Source: Porphyridium purpureum (taxonomy: Eukaryota; Rhodophyta; Bangiophyceae; Porphyridiales; Porphyridiaceae). Taken from it: a DNA stretch of 64,000 bases. Shown in pieces: positions 60,059 to 64,000 of this stretch. Location: positions 186,001 to 250,000 of the forward strand of contig VRMN01000003.1 in the NCBI GenBank assembly GCA_008690995.1, written 5' to 3'. Position 1 is the first letter of the stretch; the number at the start of each line of letters is the position of its first letter. The position numbers and the translations under genes were made by a program. The notes beneath the pieces are model-generated. The model was not told the DNA's origin, made no database searches, and was given only the letters and a program-made list of their open reading frames with translations.

Positions 60059-62380
60059 TCAGTCTTCTGTTGGAAGCGAGGCGGAGATGCTTTCGTCCGC
60101 TTCCGGCACGCTCTTGCTTGATGAGCTTCGTCCCCCAGACTGAATCGAGGAATCCTCGTCGTCCGAAATGCACATGTCGAGATACTCACGAGTAAACGTG
60201 GAGCGTCGAAGCAGAGCGAGCAGCTCCGAGTCCGCCCTTTGCATGCGATACGCAGCCGAGTCTTTCAGCTCGGCCGTTTTCAGGATCAGCCGATGCTGCG
60301 TGAGATCTGCCTTGAGTCGTTGCAAATCCTCGGTGATGTCCTTGCGTAACTTTTCGACTCGCTCATGCAAACCTTGAGCTGTTTCCTTGAGGTCATGCCC
60401 CAACCGCGTCTGGCCTTGGACAGCTCGAGATCGCAGCTTGGACGTTACTTTCCGGATCACGGGCGAATCCGATACCGCTGACACGATCTTTGAGTTACGC
60501 ACCTGGCGCTCTAGTGCTGTCGCGTCACGCAATCCGCGATACTTGCGCTCCATGTGGGGTACCTCCACCAAATGCACAAAAATGTACATAGCTAGATTTG
60601 AAAACAGCGCCACCCAGAAAACGCGCCATGAACGCGTCAGTAGAGCGACCCCGTAGTGACCTAGAAAACCTAACACACAGTCTGGGTTATTCAAGTAACG
60701 GTAGATACCGTCATATTTAGGTTCCGTCTTCCCGTCGAGGTCCAGGAAAAAGTCACCATAAAACCAGCTTTCTGGACCCAACGCCTCTGCCGCAGAAGTC
60801 ACAATGTACATCGAGAACGCAATAAGCGTGCAACCTAGGCTCATGGTGGCCATGATCGACGCCGAAAAAATTGTGCTCCACGACAGAGACGCAAGCTTTG
60901 GCGTCGCAATCTTGCATGCAAAAATTACGAAAGAAACGTGGTTCATGACAGTCGAAAAGTTGAACAGACGCTTCCAGAATGCGTACGCTTCTGTCTCTGT
61001 GTAGCCCTTAGCGATAAACCGCTTCATCCACCACTGCTGTCTCGATTGCAAGTGCAGAATCAACGACAGACACACAAAATGAAACAGTCGCCATAGCATC
61101 AAATGCGTTGTGTGCCATGCGAGGCCAAGCGACGTAAATAGGGCCAGCAAGATCTGTACTGCAACTGAGTAGACCAGCGCAAAATCCGTCGGTCGAAACA
61201 AATCAAGAAACTTGAAGCCAAGCGCTTCTGGGGCGTGACCCAGACGCGCCGCGAGTCGGTTCATTTCTAGTTGCTTGAGCTCCTGCTGCGATGGGCCGTA
61301 AATTTTCTGGATATGCGGCTCTTCGCAGTAGACGAGAAACAGAATTTGTCCAAGGTGAGCCAGCAGTGAAACAATGAGCAGACTAGACGAGCGGCACAGC
61401 ACGGCAAAGCCATAGTACGCCGCATAGCCAACCGTGTACATTGGATGCGGGAACATTTCAAAAACGCCGTCGAACTTGAGTTCGCCTTGCATAATGAAAA
61501 AGAAGTCGCCCCAGTACCACGCAAAGTCTCCGACACAATCGTGTGCGGATGTCTTGGACCACAGCGAGAATGCAAGCAGGCCCAGACCCGTGGTCAAGCA
61601 CACGAGTAGAATGAAAGGGTTCTCGTCGAGAGGATTGAACAGCTTGATGCACAAAATAACGTACGACAGCCCATCGTTGGCAAGAATCAGCATGGATAGC
61701 ATGCGAAACAGCAACCATGCATTAAACTCCACTGGCATCTTGCTCCAGCTGTACTCGTTGCCCATGGATGATTTGACGAGCCGCTTCATCAGCAGTGCGC
61801 GATCCGGCGATGCCTGGCGGACCCACTCGGTGATGAACCGCGTGCGGCTCTGTCGATTCAGAATGAGGCCCAGCCCGAGGTTGTACGAGAGGCGCCAGAA
61901 CGCAAAGTGGGCGACGTATACCCAGAGAGGTACGTGCCGCATGGCAAGCGCCAGGGCAACATGGTACCACATGACCAAGTTGACGAGCACTTCGGCAATA
62001 CCCCAATTCCGCGGCTTGAGCAACGCATCGAACATCGACTTGGTTTCGGGCACCACGAACGTTGTTCCGTCCGCCACGCGACCCGTCTTGACCTTTTTCG
62101 CGCCAGTACGGCCGCCGACTTGCGCGGGCTGCCTTTCGCCTTCGTGCGCAGCACAGCGCTGAGCGTGCTTCCCGTTCACGCTCGCATGCGCGGTTGGCGC
62201 GACATGCGCATCCATCGGAGCGGGCGCGCTCGTCGTCGGCACGCGATCGGCAATATGTGCGACCATGCTTGGCGGCGTCGGGGTATCCTGCATGGACAGG
62301 TTGGGAGTCTTGCTGACGACTCGCCTCTCGCACACCGCACCCTCGCCTCTTCGGAAGACGATGTGCCCTTGATACAACAT
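60059..62380 (-). CDS. CHO2: Phosphatidylethanolamine N-methyltransferase, two-domain (CHO2-like)
   Basis: An ER membrane enzyme that adds methyl groups to phosphatidylethanolamine on the route to phosphatidylcholine. 773 residues from the ATG at 62380; an earlier TTG is rejected, and a later ATG at 62293 is possible. After about 115 polar residues it has many membrane helices and two PEMT-type repeats, as in fungal CHO2: WYWGDFFFIMQGELKFDGVFEMFPHPMYTVGYAAYYG, and WFYGDFFLDLDGKTEPKYDGIYRYLNNPDCVLGFLGHYG. A cytosolic tail of about 140 residues has a coiled-coil-like stretch (LHERVEKLRKDITEDLQRLKADLTQHRLIL). GTACACT at 62548-62554 and GTACAGT at 62593-62599 lie upstream. Confidence 0.92.
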   Translation of the reverse strand: MLYQGHIVFRRGEGAVCERRVVSKTPNLSMQDTPTPPSMVAHIADRVPTTSAPAPMDAHVAPTAHASVNGKHAQRCAAHEGERQPAQVGGRTGAKKVKTGRVADGTTFVVPETKSMFDALLKPRNWGIAEVLVNLVMWYHVALALAMRHVPLWVYVAHFAFWRLSYNLGLGLILNRQSRTRFITEWVRQASPDRALLMKRLVKSSMGNEYSWSKMPVEFNAWLLFRMLSMLILANDGLSYVILCIKLFNPLDENPFILLVCLTTGLGLLAFSLWSKTSAHDCVGDFAWYWGDFFFIMQGELKFDGVFEMFPHPMYTVGYAAYYGFAVLCRSSSLLIVSLLAHLGQILFLVYCEEPHIQKIYGPSQQELKQLEMNRLAARLGHAPEALGFKFLDLFRPTDFALVYSVAVQILLALFTSLGLAWHTTHLMLWRLFHFVCLSLILHLQSRQQWWMKRFIAKGYTETEAYAFWKRLFNFSTVMNHVSFVIFACKIATPKLASLSWSTIFSASIMATMSLGCTLIAFSMYIVTSAAEALGPESWFYGDFFLDLDGKTEPKYDGIYRYLNNPDCVLGFLGHYGVALLTRSWRVFWVALFSNLAMYIFVHLVEVPHMERKYRGLRDATALERQVRNSKIVSAVSDSPVIRKVTSKLRSRAVQGQTRLGHDLKETAQGLHERVEKLRKDITEDLQRLKADLTQHRLILKTAELKDSAAYRMQRADSELLALLRRSTFTREYLDMCISDDEDSSIQSGGRSSSSKSVPEADESISASLPTED

Positions 62381-62846
62381 TCGCGCGTGCGTACGTGCGC
62401 AAGTGCGCAAGTGCGCAAGGCGCCAAGCGGCGGAAGATAGTAAAACGTGATTGTTCTGCTATGAATTTGCGTCGCGGGGCGTCCAAATCCCAGCCAGTTC
62501 AAACGCGGGGGTGGGCGTGAGGTGGTAAGCGGCTTACTGACTGCCGGGTACACTGCAAAATGGACGGCTAGGGTTGCACAGAGAGAGGGCGGGTACAGTC
62601 CTGGCCAAGTTAGTTGTCCCACGGGATTAAATGAAGTGTTTTGTGAACACCTCGGCTTTTCGACTAGGTTGTCGTCTATTTTGATAACACAAAAAGAATC
62701 AGCGGCACGGAAAATGGGTAGGGGCGTCCAAAGGTATCGTAGAACAAAACGACAGGTGTGAGAAGTGCCGAAAAAGAGAAAAACAATAAAACAGGTTGAT
62801 GAGGACAAACACGCTTATGAGAAGAGATTTAACTGTCGTAACGAAA
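62381..62846. promoter_or_regulatory. CHO2 promoter and flank of the transposase remnant
   Basis: GTACACT (62548-62554) and GTACAGT (62593-62599) mark the CHO2 promoter. The right part, A-rich from about 62770, should contain the 3' end of the DNA transposon, but no terminal inverted repeat could be identified because its partner end is not visible. Confidence 0.45.
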
Positions 62847-63346
62847 CTAGTACTTGGTTTGACGGCCACCGGCGTCGATGCAAGCTTGCAGGCGACGGGG
62901 CATGCTCTCGAAAAGTGCCTCAACATACTTTGGCGCTTCCGTTCGCCAGCAGTCATAGATAACTGGAAGCATGTCATCGAGGCGCATAAACTGGCGTCCT
63001 TGCCAATGCACACGGTGAGAAACGATCGCCCACAGATTCTCAACTGGATTCAAGTCCGGCGACCGCGCTGGCCAATCAAGCAGTGCGATTCCGACCGTGT
63101 CAAACAGCTCGCGCGTGCTCAGCGCTGCATGTCCGGGCGCATTATCTTGCTGAAATATGAATGGGCAATCCGGCTGATCAAGGCGCCAAGGCAGTTCCAA
63201 TGCCCAGGGCATCATGACGTTCAGCATAACCTGCCGATATCGCTCGGCATTCAGCGAGCCTTGAACACGATGCAACGTACTCAGTCCGTGCCACGACATG
63301 GCACCCCAAAACATTGCGGATCCTCCGCCACTGTGGCGACGCATGG
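62847..63346 (-). mobile_element. Tc1/mariner-type transposase, C-terminal part
   Basis: The DDE_3 (IS630/Tc1/mariner) catalytic region of a DNA transposon, about 165 residues. Visible are GGGSAMFWGAMSWHG, FQQDNAPGH with the second catalytic Asp, and WPARSPDLNPVENLW with the third acidic position and the family's PDLNP signature, ending QACIDAGGRQTKY. The DNA-binding helix-turn-helix part and the segment with the first catalytic Asp are absent: the homology stops at 63346, exactly where the LTR-like sequence starts. The piece is therefore a remnant interrupted by a second insertion. No other transposase copy is in the window. Confidence 0.85.
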
Positions 63347-63639
63347 TGTTATCCGTTCGACCCCAGTCACCTAGAACGGTTCGGTTAATCCAAAACCGGT
63401 AAGCCGTTAAACCGGTAGACCGTTGAACCGTTTCTAGAAGCTTCTAGAGGTTCCAGAACCTTCTAGACGCGCGCAGAAATGCCAATGATTTGCATTGTCA
63501 TTTCTCTTGGCGCCTTGCTGTCCCTAGCGGAAGTAAGGGTATAAAAAGGCGACGCGCCTGCCCGGACTAGCCGGTCAGGTCTTGCTCGGAGACAGAAGAG
63601 GTAAGAAGAAGCAGAGTAAAAGGCACAGCATTGGTAACA
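63347..63639 (+). mobile_element. Long terminal repeat of a Ty3/gypsy-like element
   Basis: A 293-base unit with matching inverted ends, TGTTA at 63347 and TAACA ending at 63639. It carries a TATA box (TATAAAAA at 63540-63547), a region of CCGGT/CCGTT repeats (63366-63430) and a dense array of TTC/GAA pentamers (63432-63468). Two bases after its right end comes a primer-binding-site-like TGGTATCATCGCTGG. This is the layout of a 5' LTR in fungal and algal Ty3/gypsy elements. Only one LTR is inside the window, so age cannot be estimated by LTR comparison. It sits inside the transposase remnant. Confidence 0.65.
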
Positions 63640-64000
63640 TTTGGTATCATCGCTGGTTACCTGGGGTTGCTCTAAGGTTCTCTTAGAGTTTCTCTGGGGT
63701 TGCCTGGGTGGGAGAGTCTGCGGGTAAGGGGGTTCGAGTAAGTCGATCCGGAGGGTGCGACGGGTGGAAGCGGGTCTCAGTCTTGGCTGTACGATAGGCC
63801 TAGGCCTTGACGGCGGACTCGCTCTCTGCCTTAGCACGTATTAGTAGGCAAGAGCCGTAACGGTCAGCCTTCACTAGGATTCATCCTAGTGTCGCACGAC
63901 CACCTTTGCGAAGGTAGGCGCCGAACACCTCCATACAAGATCGCATCTATAATCCCCGCCCCAGTGCAAAGGCCCGGGCCGCTCCCCATCCAGCGCAACA
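63640..64000 (+). mobile_element. Leader of the LTR retroelement, runs off the window
   Basis: It starts with the primer-binding-site-like TGGTATCATCGCTGG (63642-63656). The remaining 340 bases contain no coding region that I can support, and the element's gag and pol would lie beyond the right edge if present. Whether the element is whole cannot be judged from here. Confidence 0.5.

Noticed and set aside
62609-62615. AACTAAC branch-like sequence upstream of CHO2, suggesting an extra exon
   Set aside because: GTAC promoter elements lie between it and the ATG, the distance to any usable acceptor is long, and no donor with an ATG exon was found.

Overview
The window looks like nuclear DNA from a unicellular red alga of the Cyanidiales, most like Cyanidioschyzon. 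It is GC-rich and densely packed with eukaryotic genes, nearly all in one uninterrupted reading frame. It carries a nucleus-encoded CbbX (the activase of red-type Rubisco) with a plastid-targeting leader, and plant-type genes such as topoisomerase VI subunit A. The species assignment is inference; the gene families are read from the sequence.

Layout, left to right. An FHA-domain gene is cut by the left edge and faces a U2AF65-like splicing factor. Next come a small membrane protein, a long gene-poor stretch and an NhaC-type antiporter. A divergent histone H4/H3 pair is followed by a tRNA-Gly(TCC) gene with two introns, one of them in the T-loop, and its own T-run terminator. UBC9, a TDY MAP kinase, TOP6A/SPO11-3, CCT4, a protein of unknown function, RNA polymerase III subunit RPC3 and CbbX follow. 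The 25.7-36 kb part holds a proton-pumping pyrophosphatase, a penta-EF-hand protein, a secernin and two membrane proteins of unknown function. The 36-53 kb part holds TIM44, a Sec14-like protein, CKS1, an MgtC-like protein, RPA1, a PPM1G-like phosphatase, VPS41, MtnB and a DP transcription factor. The 53-62 kb part is all on the minus strand: a four-helix membrane protein, MDP1, an FLVCR-like transporter, a PH-domain kinase, TBP and CHO2.

The right end is repetitive. A Tc1/mariner-like transposase lacks its N-terminal part exactly where an apparent Ty3/gypsy-type LTR begins (63347). The LTR is followed by a primer-binding-site-like sequence, and the rest of the element runs off the window.

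Three spliceosomal introns are visible: in the pyrophosphatase, the penta-EF-hand gene and MtnB. Two share a GTACGT donor and an AACTAAC branch site. The pyrophosphatase intron adds a proline-rich N-terminus that a plain open reading frame misses. A short palindromic-core element, GTACAGTG or its complement CACTGTAC, recurs in most promoter-containing intergenic gaps and was not seen in gaps between convergent genes.

Functionally the window is mostly housekeeping: chromatin and replication (H3, H4, RPA1, TOP6A), cell cycle (CKS1, DP), transcription and RNA processing (TBP, RPC3, U2AF65, tRNA), proteostasis and trafficking (CCT4, UBC9, TIM44, VPS41, Sec14), ion and energy handling (pyrophosphatase, NhaC, MgtC-like) and metabolism (MtnB, CHO2, CbbX). 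No operon-like grouping is seen.
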